The notes under the pieces: model-generated
What the model was told of the DNA's origin: nothing
Database searches by the model: none
Seen by the model: the letters and a program-made list of their open reading frames with translations, nothing else
Shown here: positions 50,001-61,500 of the stretch, in pieces
Numbering within the stretch: position 1 is the first letter of the stretch
How the letters are laid out: the number at the start of each line of letters is the position of its first letter
Program-made: the position numbers and the translations under genes
Source of the DNA: Chionis minor
Taxonomy: Eukaryota; Chordata; Aves; Charadriiformes; Chionididae
Direction: 5' to 3'
NCBI GenBank assembly: GCA_013398295.1
Contig: VZSF01008943.1
Coordinates: 133,963-197,962 of the forward strand
DNA: 64,000 nt

Positions 50001-50072
50001 TGTGTCCTTGCGCAGCCACTTCTCTTTGTTTCAGCTTCCACAACTATAAAATGTGAGTAATGGGGTTATAAA
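50001..50072 (+). mobile_element. MIR SINE remnant
   Basis: The order TGTGTCCTTGCGCAGCCACT, TCTCTTTGTTTCAGCTTCC, then ACTATAAAATGTGAGTAATGG closely follows the conserved core and downstream part of the MIR consensus (as I remember it: TGTGACCTTGGGCAAGTCAC, CTCTGTGCCTCAGTTTCC, CTGTAAAATGGGGATAAT). MIR elements are ancient tRNA-derived SINEs found as fossils across amniotes. The ends of the copy are unclear, and it may extend a little upstream. Confidence 0.7.
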
Positions 50073-53000
50073 CGCATCGTTTTTATTGAGTAATGATGTT
50101 GCATGGTTCTGTTTTGTCCTTTATTTCTGTTTGCTGTGTAGTTTAATATTTGCTGGTAAAAAGCATGCAAGTAGCTAATTACATTTCAGGATTCTCAGTC
50201 CTCAGTTCATTGCAACTTATGTATTTATTTGTAGCTGTACAAAGGTGATATTAATCATTTGGAAACTGCTACAGCCAAGTTAACGAAACGGAGGAAGGCA
50301 AACGTGTAGTGCTTTTGCAGGCTGCAGGTGCAAGGCAGCACAAAGGGATCAGGTTTGAAGCATTAGGAACTTTTCCACAACTCACGTGTCCTCTAAAGCC
50401 CAGCATCCACCCCACAGCCCTCCTGCCTTACACAAGCCTGTGCAGTAAAATTAATCTCCGTTCTCTTTAAGCAGTTTGCAGATCATTAAAAACATTTGTT
50501 CTGGCTCAGTCTTACTACGTTCACATTATTCCTGTTCACTTATTATTGTTTCATCTAGTTTCTTATCTTTTCTCTCTACCCGATATATATAAATAAAAGT
50601 CACTACTAAAAGGTTTCCAGTGCACAAGCTCTATGGGTTTTTTTTCTTTGAAGTTGAAAACAAGTTACAATGAAAAGCCACAATATCTCTGAAATTATAT
50701 TTGCCAATTTAGAATAAATCTGCTGCTGATAGTGTAGCAGTATAGTGTAGTAGTAAAGTTGTACAGGTTCTGCCCCTGTACTGTATATTGTCTGGGTATT
50801 TCTTTGAAATTCTAACTGAAAGGAAAACTGCAAGAAACTTATGGACTTACAGATCTGCAGAAACACAAACAATAGATTTGTTTGATTCTGGATATGTTAC
50901 CTGTATGAAAACAAGGTCTGCTGTGCCCATGGTAGTAATTTTTCAAATGTGTACTCCTCGCTGGAAATTTAAAATGTCAAAGTGTGTTTTAGAATGATTT
51001 TGTGGTGCAGTCATCAAGAAAAAAGAGGTTGCCTTTTCTTCTTATTAAAAACTTTGTCAGCACACCTATCATCAAAGCAATCATGGTAGTAAGTTTGGCT
51101 ACTTTTTTTTTTAATATTCCAAATTACAAAATTATTCTGAAATAAGTTAAAAAAATTTAATAGAGATTTTACATGAAATTGCTTTAATGGTATTTGTAAG
51201 TCTTCCAGTATCTTTCTCTGAAAATTGTGTTTCTTCATCTCTGTTTCTTCTATTCATTATTAGATCCCTGTGGAGTTTAACAGAAATACATCTTCTTAGG
51301 TTACTCTTACCAGGGAGTGTTCTACATCTTTTTTTATCTTCGTTACACGTCCTGTGAAGAAAAACTCATATTTCTTTACAGGAAACAAATACATGGATGG
51401 TGTTTATCATCCAAAAGAACTGATGGTTTCTATCTAAATTCTGGTGCAGCCTTTTTGAAGTGATGCTGGATGTTTAAATGTCCCCTTGCTAGTAGTCAGG
51501 TGCAGAGTTTGAGAGATGGCGCGGTCTAAGTCACTTTGTGAGCCTGTGGTGCTCTTAGATATTGCTATTTTGAAAGCTGCAAAACCTGCAGGAGATGTCA
51601 GTTGAACTTTCAGTGGAGGAGCTCTGCTAGGCTTGTCTCAGTGTATTTTATAACAATGATATTTCTAATTCTTTAAAATCTTAGCTTTAAACTACTCCGT
51701 CTCTCTTTCTCATCTATTTTAGTCATTATTTAACTAAAAGTCTTTGATTTTAGTCATTTCATCACGGTTCGCCTCAGGCAAGCCGTGTGTCTTCCCATGA
51801 ACGGCCATTTGTTTCTGCATTCCTAAAGAGCATCGTAATAAGGAAGCCAGAGAGTTTTATAGATATTAAAAGATGTCTGTGTAAGGCCCCATACAGTATG
51901 CAATTCCTTCATTTATATACATGGGAATGTTCAGTTTTTGAGACGTTTCCATCGATGTGTACCACACAGGTAGGTCAACTGCTGAGCGTTAGGAGCAGAG
52001 AGTGCCATCAGTACCACAGTGATGGTCTCGGATGCAAAAGGGGGTAAGCTTTCTAGGTAAATTACAACTTTTGTTTGCTCAACTGGCTCATCCATATGTC
52101 TGAGATCCAGTACTTTTTTTTTTGTTTTTTAATGGCTTTATCAATTAATCTAATGTAAGCCACTGCCCCTGCCATGCCCCTTTTTTTGTGTTTTGCATTT
52201 ATCTCAAGGACACGATTTTATCCACGCATTTTTATATTGAGGTTTGCTTTTGTGATGATTTTTACAGATTTTCAGAGTAGAGATTAAAAGGGAATGGAGA
52301 CATAAAACAGGTAAAACTAATAAACAGCAATTACAGATACTGTAAAAAAAGAACAACCCCTGCACCCCCACTGTTATTTATATTAAAATAGTGCACCAAA
52401 GTCCAACAGAAATTGAAGATTCGTTATTAAAAAGAGCGTCTGTCATTCGTTTTAGTGGCCAGCCCAGCCCAAGCCACGACAACCAAGGACTTCAGAGGTA
52501 GTTATAGATAATTTCTGCTTCAAGGGAATTACATGCAGCAGGCAAAGCTACAAATGTAAACTTCATTTTCTCAAAGTTGCACAGTTCAGATTGGGGACAA
52601 GACGAGGGGACGCCATGAAGTCTCCTGGCTGTCGGCTGAGCAGTCAGTGCACCCAAACCAATAATTCACAAGAAGGAAAATAATTCCTTCTAGGAAAATA
52701 GTTTGTTGCATGTAAACAAAGTTTACTGTGATACAGTTTAATGTTATAATTTTGACTGCCTGTTTCTTGTTCTCTGCTTTTGTAAGGAGAAAGGGCTCTT
52801 GCTTTTTAGTCATTGAGGCATTAGTTAAATTAAATTTTAACAGATTACCTTAAAATAACTCAGGTATTTTAAATAGAAACTATAAAAGACCTTCTTGATC
52901 TGGCAGGTATGTATTTTACCAAGAAAAGCAGGAGAAAAAATTGTCTGCATACAGTTTTGTGTAGAAAATATTTAGTGTGGTGTGTAAAAGGAAAGATCAT

Positions 53001-53109
53001 AGCCAAAAGTAGACTTTCTAGTCCTGGATTGTTAAAGCAAGTGACGCCATCGTCCAGGACCTGTCAGGATTTCCTTTGATAAATGCAAATGTAGTATATG
53101 GGTTTTCCT
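50073..53109. other. AT-rich noncoding stretch
   Basis: No gene, mobile element or RNA could be supported. The word TAGTGTAG recurs near 50732-50750. A clean unrecognised frame of 86 codons at 51787-52047 overlaps nothing notable. Confidence 0.5.
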
Positions 53110-53290
53110 CAAAAAGCCTGGGGCCCTGTGGGGCAGTGGGAGGAGGCCGTGACCAGCCCCGTGCCGGCCGCCACCTCCGATGGCTCCGTCATGGCCACAA
53201 GTGGCCCGTCTCGCATAATAGGGCGCGCACGTGGAAGACGGGTGTGAGATTAGCAGCATGGCCAAGGCTGAAGCCGGAGTCCAGTAGTGT
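53110..53290. other. Short CpG-dense islet
   Basis: About 14 CpGs within roughly 180 bases (for example GCCGGCCGCC and GGGCGCGCACGTGG) in AT-rich DNA. Frames of 134 codons (+, 53076-53480) and 94 and 104 codons (-) overlap here. All are unrecognised and none is favoured. ATGGCCACAAGTGG and ATGGCCAAGG begin with good translation-start contexts but lead nowhere recognisable. Confidence 0.3.
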
Positions 53291-56200
53291 GGTACACCTT
53301 GAAAAAAGGACCCAGAAAGGGCTGAAAATTTTCCATGCTCCTGCACCAGGAGTTACAGATGTTTCTGAACAAAAAGGGGGAGGATATGATGAAGGGAACT
53401 CACAACTCTGTTTTGAATTCCTAGCCGTATTGAGAAACCATTTCCAGTTGCTTCCAACATGTTCTGGATTCAACTCATGATCTTAATGATGAAGGATGCC
53501 ACATCCCATTAGCAATCTTCTGAGCCGTGTAGTTCTCCCGAGACCCTGTTTCAGTAAGTTGGTTGAAGTTTCTGTGTGATGCATACAAAATATATTTTAC
53601 AATTAAAGTATTTTTTCCATTCATCATTTAAATCAAATTACAAGGCGCTTGAACATTGAATAATTTATATTCCCCAAAAAGATGTTAGGATATTAAATAC
53701 CAGGAATAATGTTAGGTTTATTAAATTGTTGCAGAGAACTCTTTTCTATCTTTGCTACAGCCTCAAACTCTTCATCCCTATCGAATAATTGTTTCCATCT
53801 TTGGCTTGATTGCAGGGTTAGTTCAGAGGGGTTTTTTGTTTGTTTTTTTAATGTTTACTGGGCAAATCTTTTCAGTTCAGGCATTCCCCAGCTGGCTCAT
53901 CCAGTCACTGAATTCTGTAAAAGAAAGTTCTTTTCAAAACCTCGTGCCTGTGGATTCTCTGCACTTGGAGACAAGTGCACAACTCTTTTCCCAGATCCAT
54001 ATTTCCCTCCTAGCAAAGGGCTGCTTATTGCCTCTGTGCCTGGAGGGGCGATGTATTATTATATTTATATAAATGGATGCATGTCTTCTGTTAACGAGTT
54101 TTCAGAGAGATACAGAGGCATGTGGAGGGACACTTAATAGTATGTAGGTAATTTGTTGGCAAGCTTCAAGCTGGGATGTGGACTATGTGAGAGCAACACA
54201 AGTGTGCAGTTGGTTTTGCCCCTGAATTTTGACAGGATGAGTTAAGGACACCCCAGACTGTTGCGAGGCTGAGGCAGTATGCATGGGAATGGGAATTTGC
54301 CCTTGAGAGAATTGCATTCATAGACAGAATTGTGTAGACACAGTTGTTGCAATCCAGGAGGAAAATGGGTAAAGAAATTTTCATTGTGATCAGGCAAGTT
54401 AATGCTCTGTTTGAGGAAGAGTTAAAACTGTAATGCAGGGGTCATATATAAACCCTACTTGCCTGAGAACCACTGAGATGAAGAAAAGGAAGCACTTGGA
54501 GGACGATAACAAGGATATTATGATGGGTAACACGACATTTAAGTGCCAGTGGAATGGGCAATTCTGTAAGCCCTCAGGAAGACAAGTGTTACTGAAACAT
54601 GACAACTTATTGAATGGATTTCCTAACACATTTGTTACCATATTTTTTCCCTGCAGTACCACAGTGAATTCTGTCCTGTCTTTTGGCACAAAAATAAAGG
54701 GAAGAGAATGTCATCCGGGAGCAGGGTGCCAGAGCCTGCAGTGAGTCTGCTCCCAAATGAGGAGGGTGAAGAAGTAGCTTGCTTGTCTCTGCAGAATATG
54801 GAGAACTTAACAGAAGATGGGAGGTTCCAGACTGACAGATATTGTCAAAGGGACTTATGGTAAGGTTTAGCTTGTCTCAAAAAGACTGGAAGTGGTAGTG
54901 GGAGGTATATGCGTGAGGGGCAAAAGTAATTTTCCTCTTGTGGAAGGTAGATGGGGGTAGATAGTTTTTACGTGGAGGGAGATAGAAGAGGGGTAATAAT
55001 CAAGGTAATGAAATAATATGGCTTGATTTCTAAATGATGACTTCTAAGTGGACGTTTTGACTCCTGATTTCAAATAGTGAAAACACATAACAAACCAAAC
55101 TGAAAAATAGTGTACTTTTGACCCCATCCTGCCCAACCCCGCCTGTTTTGTTTTATAGCAGAATTGTATTGGTGGGTACTGGATATGATCCTGAAGGCTG
55201 GCCTCTGTTCCACTGGCCTGAGCAGCTTGGGGAACTGCTGCAATGTCGTGTTGGTAATGAAGGCTAATCTCAGCCCATATTAAAAAGTGACCACATAAAT
55301 CAGCTATGTTTCCCATCTCAATCGATGCCTCAGAGTCATACAGCTGCAGAACACAGTCTAAAAATAAATAGTAATTCCTCCAATTAAAGTGCAGTTTGTG
55401 CTTACTGTTATATCGTGTGGTTTGTTTGTGTCTAGCTACATCAGGTGACATCAATCCAGAGTCTAGTAGGTGACCCATCTGAACACTCTGTGTACTGGAG
55501 GTAATAAAAATTATGGTGCAAATTAAACCCTCTTTCTGGGAGGATAATTGCTTGAGCTCATAAGTGAAAACAGTCTCCATTTATCCTTCAACACAGTACA
55601 GGAAACTGTAGCAGTTGAGAGACGAGGTTTCTGTGTCTCCTACCAAAGCAATCCTAACTGCTGCCCAGTAGAAGATTCATGCTAAACCTGGCTTTCTGGC
55701 CTGGAAAGGGACAGCTGCACCATTTCTGCTCGAAAGAGTTCCATCTTTTTCCCCAAAATTATGTCTGAATGTGATCACTAAAGACAGGATATCGTATTTT
55801 CTATGTAAAAGCAATAAATGAGGAGAATGCAAAGTCTTTCCTGGCTGCAATGCAAAGGGAACATCTTGTCTAAACTGCAACTGAGACTTGAAATCCTTTG
55901 GAAAGAAATTTGGGATTTATGGATGCTCATCTAAACCGAAGAAAATCTTTGCAAGTTTATACAGCGTGCAGAAACATTGAGTTAACTCAGGTGATAATGT
56001 TATAAAGGTTTGCCTAAAGATTCTGGTTGTAAATTTTCCAGCAAAATGGAATCTTATCAGAAGATAGCTACTTTTCATCCCCAAATGTTACAGAAAATAC
56101 CTTAGTTTCAGCAAGCTTCAGCCAGACCCTACAGACTAACATAACAGACTTCCATAGGTGTCCATGTCTCCTGATGTGGTGTTAGAGTAGTTAATACCAG

Positions 56201-56502
56201 TATTAGCTGCTCTAGGTTTTGGCTTTAGCCACCGCTGATTAATACTCCAGTGGTAGGACTTAAACCAAGGCTGAAATATGTTGTGGCTGGTACCTGTAAA
56301 TTCATCGATCCAGTTTTGTTCATCTCGGTAACTGGGTGAAGTTACGTTGTTACTTTTAGTGCGGGATTTAGTCTTTTATGTGTTTTTTAAATTGTCAGGT
56401 ATCTGCTAGCTAGGACGAGCTCAATGAAAAAAAGAAGGTGAGCCCAAAGAGGGACCTTGTGAAGATGACAGCAGGGAAATATTTGTTTGAGCACGAAAAA
56501 GT
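53291..56502. other. Noncoding stretch with one long unexplained minus-strand frame
   Basis: Between 55044 and 55580 the minus strand stays open for 178 codons in DNA of moderate GC. I see no domain, signal peptide or known family in the translation. The + strand frames at 53709-54137 (142 codons) and 54433-54744 (103 codons) are also unrecognised. The rest is plain AT-rich DNA. Confidence 0.4.
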
Positions 56503-56680
56503 GAACCAGGGCTGAATCCCGGCACCTTCACTACTTCGCAGTGAGTCACTTAACCTCTCCATGTTACAGGGGTTTTTTTAATAAAATCAACCTAATTACC
56601 TGCCTGAAAGAAGAATTGTGAGGCTAATTAATTAATGTTTGCAAAGTACTTCAAAATTGTAGTGCAGTAATAACTGCTGA
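56503..56680 (+). mobile_element. MIR SINE remnant, long copy
   Basis: GAACCAGGGCTGAATCCCGG is followed by AGTCACTTAACCTCTCC (the MIR core 'aagttacttaacctctctg'), then AATAAAATCAACCTAATTAC, CTGCCTGAAAGAAGAATTG and TGAGGCTAATTAATTAATG, then GTTTGCAAAGTACTT and GTAATAACTGCTGAGC. The order matches the MIR consensus from its 5' part to near its 3' end, making this a rather complete fossil copy. It is diverged, as expected for an element that spread before birds and mammals separated. Confidence 0.8.
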
Positions 56681-57043
56681 GCATTGTTACTACTTTTTTT
56701 TTTTGAGGCAGATACAGTTTGAGCAGTGCCTGCTGTTGTAAATTGGTACGAAGGACTGTTTTCTGTTTCAGACATTCCTGCCTGATTTCACTGATTGCCT
56801 CAGTCTCTGTTGTAGCAACCTAAAAAGAAACAAAACATGCCAGAAAGCTAAACCCTTGGCCGCCTGCCCCTGTCGCTCTCTTCTTGTGTACGTTCCTAGT
56901 CACAGGGATGGTCTGACCCAAACCATGTCCTTCACGGAACTTGCCTAGTAAAAAGCGTTTTCATTTATGTTCAGCAAACATTCATGGAATTTTCCCATTT
57001 CAAATTTTGTCTCAATCACCCTGCCTTTCTCTGTTCTGTTATT

Positions 57044-57152
57044 CGAGCAGCCTGATCTAGATGAAGATGTCCCTGCTCCTTGCAGGGAGGTTGGCCTAGA
57101 TGGCCTTTAAAGGTCCCTTCCAACCCAAACTGTTCTTATAATTCTATGATTT
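57044..57152 (+). mobile_element. CR1 LINE, short 3' end
   Basis: GAGCAGCCTGATCTAGATGA, AGATGTCCCTGCTCCTTGCA, GGGAGGTTGGCCTAGATGG, CCTTTAAAGGTCCCTTCC and AACCCAAACTG lead to the tail ATTCTATGATTT. The body differs from the copies at 1 and 33986 (no GCTGAGGGACGTGG block), so it belongs to another CR1 subfamily. It is 5' truncated and noncoding. Confidence 0.93.
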
Positions 57153-57492
57153 CTCTCATTTGGTTTTAAATGCCAGCAGGTTGCTTCTTCAAAAATTGCA
57201 GAAAAAGTAAGACAGATGTGCCAAATGCAAAGATATTAAGAGACCAGTTTCCATAGCAATTGTAACCATGGGCTAAGATCTTCATTTCTGGCTTTGGAGT
57301 TCTGTTGTAAAAGCTCAGCAGATAGAAGATGCTAGCTCTTAGTGAAGGAGTACTTCCTAACCTACTGGCTGCCATCTTGTCCCGCATCAGTTTGAACAGA
57401 GCTGGGCAAGTTCAGATTTCTGAAATTTCCACTACATTTTATGTCATTCATTCCATTTCTGCACTATAGCTCCAAAAAGGGTATCTCATGAA

Positions 57493-57532
57493 GGCTGGCT
57501 AAGGCTAAGTTAAGGCTATTGGCTAAGTTAAG
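57493..57532. repeat. Small tandem repeat of GGCTAAG-type units
   Basis: GGCT and GGCTAAGTTAAG units repeat irregularly over about 40 bases. The array is too short to be a useful minisatellite by itself. Confidence 0.7.
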
Positions 57533-57540
57533 AGCTTAGA

Positions 57541-57745
57541 TAAATATTACATTTATCATTTTATATGATTCATAGGTATAGCATACATAGAGAATATAAT
57601 GTATAAAATACAATATATAAAAACCATAAAGTGCAATATAATATATGAGAACATATGAGATATAGATATACCCCATATAGGTAGAATATAATATATAACA
57701 ATATGTATTATTTATATATTGCACAATATTTATATATGAAATACA
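57541..57745. repeat. AT-rich low-complexity region
   Basis: About 200 bases are dominated by ATATA, TATAT and AATATAT words with occasional GC. A 62-codon minus-strand frame made mostly of Y and I residues is an artefact of this composition. Confidence 0.8.
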
Positions 57746-58343
57746 TGTTAGATTGCCTAGAAAAGTACTAGTTCCAAACTGAGGGCTTCAGGGCTTCTTC
57801 TGGAAAAAGAAGACAAGATACAGGTTTTCCTTACACGTTTTTGTGTGTATTTGCATTGTAAATTCCTTGTGGCATTGATTCTGAAATTGTCTATATAGAA
57901 GTATACTTGCATACATACACCTTCTATAATGTGGATGTTACATAAATAAAAATATTAATAGATAAAAGTAGCAGCCTCTTCACTGTAGCCAAGTCTGGGA
58001 GTAGACGAATTGTTAATTCAAATTAAATTGCTTTTATGAACTTCTTGTTCATTTGTATTAATTGCTTGTACTGACCTGACCTAACCTAGTTAGGTGGAAC
58101 TGCAGAAATTAAAGATGCTTCCATTTTGCATGCACAAAATGCACAGAGATTTACTTGCTTAAATGCACTCGCATACGCTTCCTACATAAAAATAACTCAC
58201 TGATACTGTGACCCAGTAAGAGTAGAAGTGCCTTTGAGGTCTCCTTCTATCAGGATTTGCATTGTGCTTCATAGTGTGGCAAACTGGAATGGTTTTGCCT
58301 AGAGGTTTGAATGTCTGATGGATTCAGAAGTATTCCCATTACT
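57746..58343. other. AT-rich noncoding stretch
   Basis: Nothing recognisable. The words CCTGACCTGACCTAACC near 58075 are slightly repetitive. Confidence 0.5.
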
Positions 58344-58500
58344 TGTCCCAGGTGGGCTGGAAGAAAGACGGAGCTCCAGAGGTGTATTTTAATCAGGTTG
58401 CCACTTTATTAACTTAGCTCAGTAGGGAATTATGCAGCAATAACTCATGCAGTGTTAATTCTCATCCTTCCCCACCTTCATATATTTATTTGAAGGCTTC
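58344..58500 (-). mobile_element. Probable endogenous retrovirus LTR piece (U3 end, R, U5), antisense
   Basis: Read on the minus strand, a TATA-like AAATAAATATATG (complement of about 58482-58494) is followed after about 75 bases by AATAAAGTGGCAACC (complement of 58396-58410), then a U5-like stretch ending in CACCTGGGACA (complement of 58344-58354), so the LTR would end in CA as expected. Words at 58396-58410 and 58432-58447 match 36046-36060 and 36081-36096 at the same spacing. The 5' end of the LTR, at higher coordinates, was not found. It may extend to about 58750. No coding part of a retrovirus is present next to it. Confidence 0.5.
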
Positions 58501-61500
58501 CACCATTGCTCCTGAATTTGATTTGTGCTGGTTGGTCTCACAATATTTCAGGAAGAGGTTTCGTTCTTGAGAATGGTTAAGATAAGGAGGGAGTGGAAGA
58601 ACTTAGCCAAAGGCACAAAAAGACTCTCAATGTATTATGTGAGCAACTAAGTCTAGCTCAGCTGCTTGGAAGGATTTTTATCTCTCCTGCTGCATGATGT
58701 CTCCTTTCTCTAAGGCTGGGCACCTAGTCCTGTCCACTTCCTTTGCATATAAAGGTTGTGTGCTTTTAAGATTATGGAAAACATGATAAATACATTGAGA
58801 ATAGATTATCTACAATAAACAGGTCTATGAAATTCATAGTGCTCCCCTGGCAAAACATGCACAGCATATTGGTACATCTTTTCTGTAATTTATTAAAGTG
58901 AAAATAGTATTTTTTTTTATTATTATTGTGCATGCATATGTGTGCTTCTGCAATTCTTTTCCAGTCAGTGTAAATGTAAACACCGGGAAACCTGGCCATG
59001 GAAATTTTGAGTAACACCGCTCAGCATGACCAGGAGCTCTGGAGAAGGTTGTCAGAGCCATCTAGAATGTAAAGAACGGAGGGAAGCTGTCATATATATT
59101 ATGAAATTTTACTCAGTTATATAAACTGAAAAATTAACTTCAGAATGTTCTAAGGTACTCAGAGTAGGCAGGAGAGGGAGCACATGTTGCAGCAAAGCCT
59201 AACATCCTTAAGAGTTCTGTGTTTTCATATCTGGAGTTAGAATGGTTCCTGTTTTGTAGCAAGCATTGGTGTCCATGTAATCGTGATCCCAATCAGTCCC
59301 ATGATAACTTTAATGGAATAAAAATTGAGTGGCTTCTTTAAGTAGGCCCAAGCTAAATAATGAATATTCTGTAATTTACTGTTATATTCTATCGGCTTTG
59401 GATGTATATCCAACCCAAAAATAAGATGGAGAAGGGGGAAAAAAATACTTGGTGTATTTCATCAGATATCTCAAAATTTTTAAACCTCAGAAAACCTTTA
59501 TGCAGCATTTAAGCAACAAAACTATTATTACTAACTTTTTAACCATATTCTGTGTGATAGTTGGCTATATTCTCAAAGTATCAGTCTGTAGAGCCCCATA
59601 AATAGAGGCATTAAACATTCTTATTTTATACTGAAGTACACTTCTAGCCCTTTCGGCTTCAGAGTGACTGCGGCAGCCTTCATCCCTTGTAGGATCGAAA
59701 ACCAGAAAGCAAATACAGTCAGATTGATAATAATGTTTATGATTCTCTGGTTTAGAGTCACTTTCTCCATTTTTGTAAAACAGGGAAATTCTTACTGGAG
59801 ACTTGCTTGTTTAGCTCCTTGTGTATGGTTAAGGTTTCTAAAAGGTTACGGAGCTTCCAAAAAAATATTTGGAAAAGAGCTAATGCTTGGACAGAGCAGT
59901 GTTGAAAAGCTAGTGACAACTTAGCTGAATACACAGTAGTTACAGATCTTATTTCCAAGACTTTTAGCCACCCAGACAGCTACTTTGCCAGGGGGAAGGG
60001 AAAAAACCCTTAATAATTTAATTTTTTTTAAAAAAATATATTAGGTACGGCAGAGTATTCTAGTTTCAGGAAACAAGACTTCTCTGTTGAAGTGCCACAT
60101 ACTCTGTTAGTGAGTTTTTCTGTTAGTCAAAAAAACTTGCAAGCGAAGAGCATGCTGAGGTGCAACGAGAGTTGGTAGAGAACTGATAGCGGCTTTAGCA
60201 AGCAAAGCTCAGAAATGTCTGTCATCCTTTCTGCTTATGGGTTAGCAGGTGCTCTCTGCAGACTTTTCTGGTAGACATTGCGATTTTCGATTCTGTGATG
60301 AAAGCCCTGTAACAGCAGGAATAAATGTGTGTTTTGTCTGTCCTGTTCTTGAATAGCAGCTCTTTGCTGCTCCGTCCAGCTGGTAACACCCGTTCCGAAA
60401 CTTCAGGGACAAAGTTGGTCTTGCAAAAATCATCTCCAGAGACCGGTGAGCCGTGCGGAGCAAAGACTGTCACTGTACTTCAGTCTGATTAATTCCATAC
60501 CTTCAATAATGCAAATTCTTGGCCAGGATCTGGATTCTAAACAAGTAACAAGCATCAGAGGGTCTCTCTTACTTCGTAGCCTGGAATGATTTCCGGAGTT
60601 TGGCATTTGGGAGTCAGTACCTTGGAAAGGGAGAGAGCTCTGCTGTGTTGTATAATTGATGCATTGAATGTACCAGGTGCATGCTAATTTGATGGCTTCT
60701 CTTTATTTCATGTAACTCTGGACAGAGATGATTAGCCAAAGCAATACTTAAAGACTGCAGTAATCCAAGGGTGTTAGCTCTTTTTTCCTCAGCCAGCAAT
60801 GTAGGAAACTAACAAGTAGATGGCATTCTATCTCTACTTTTAAATAAAGAAACAACTGCTTAGGTTGTCATATAGGCTGTTCCTTTCACTTGTTATGTTA
60901 CATTGTTAGTCCGAACAAAGAAATGCACATTTGTTTAATTTAACCTCTGATAGGTTAGAGGTAGCCTCTGATTCTAAAAATATAGTGATCAATATAAACA
61001 TTGAATTAAAATTGATTCAACACAAAATAAATTCACTTTTATGTTGAAGAACTCTGGTTTTGATAAAATACCTGACAAGATGTGACCTTGTGTTGGAAAT
61101 GGCCACATAATGAAATACCAATTTTCTGAAAATCAAAAGTATCTGAAAGTAATCAATGGGGCTTAAAACTGAAGAGGAAAAAGGAATAATATTTTTTTGG
61201 CTGTAGTTTGCATCTTCAGGTTTAGCATCAAGGAAGGAATCTTCCTTCCTCCAAAATCAAACAAAAATGTGAACTAAAACGAGAATATGAGTTTATCACA
61301 GGGATTCAGTTAACAGTAGCTGAGTCTAGTTGGGGTTTCAGGTAGCGAAGGATAAGAGAAAAAACAAAACATATTTGAGATATTGAAAAAATTGCAATTA
61401 TGATGCAATGAAAAGTCAAATAATTTTTCTTAAAAAATTCAGTGAAACCAAAGAGCAGATACTCTCTTTCAAGTTTCAGTTTTCAAGTGTTTGTTGCTGT

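Noticed and set aside
53076..53480. 134-codon + strand frame over the CpG islet
   Set aside because: Two minus-strand frames overlap the same DNA and none has recognisable protein features. Composition explains the open frames.
53385..53520. ATGATGA words as further C/D snoRNA starts
   Set aside because: No CTGA at suitable spacing and no terminal stem.
57536..57724. 62-codon minus-strand frame rich in Y and I
   Set aside because: Pure artefact of TAT/ATA low-complexity DNA.
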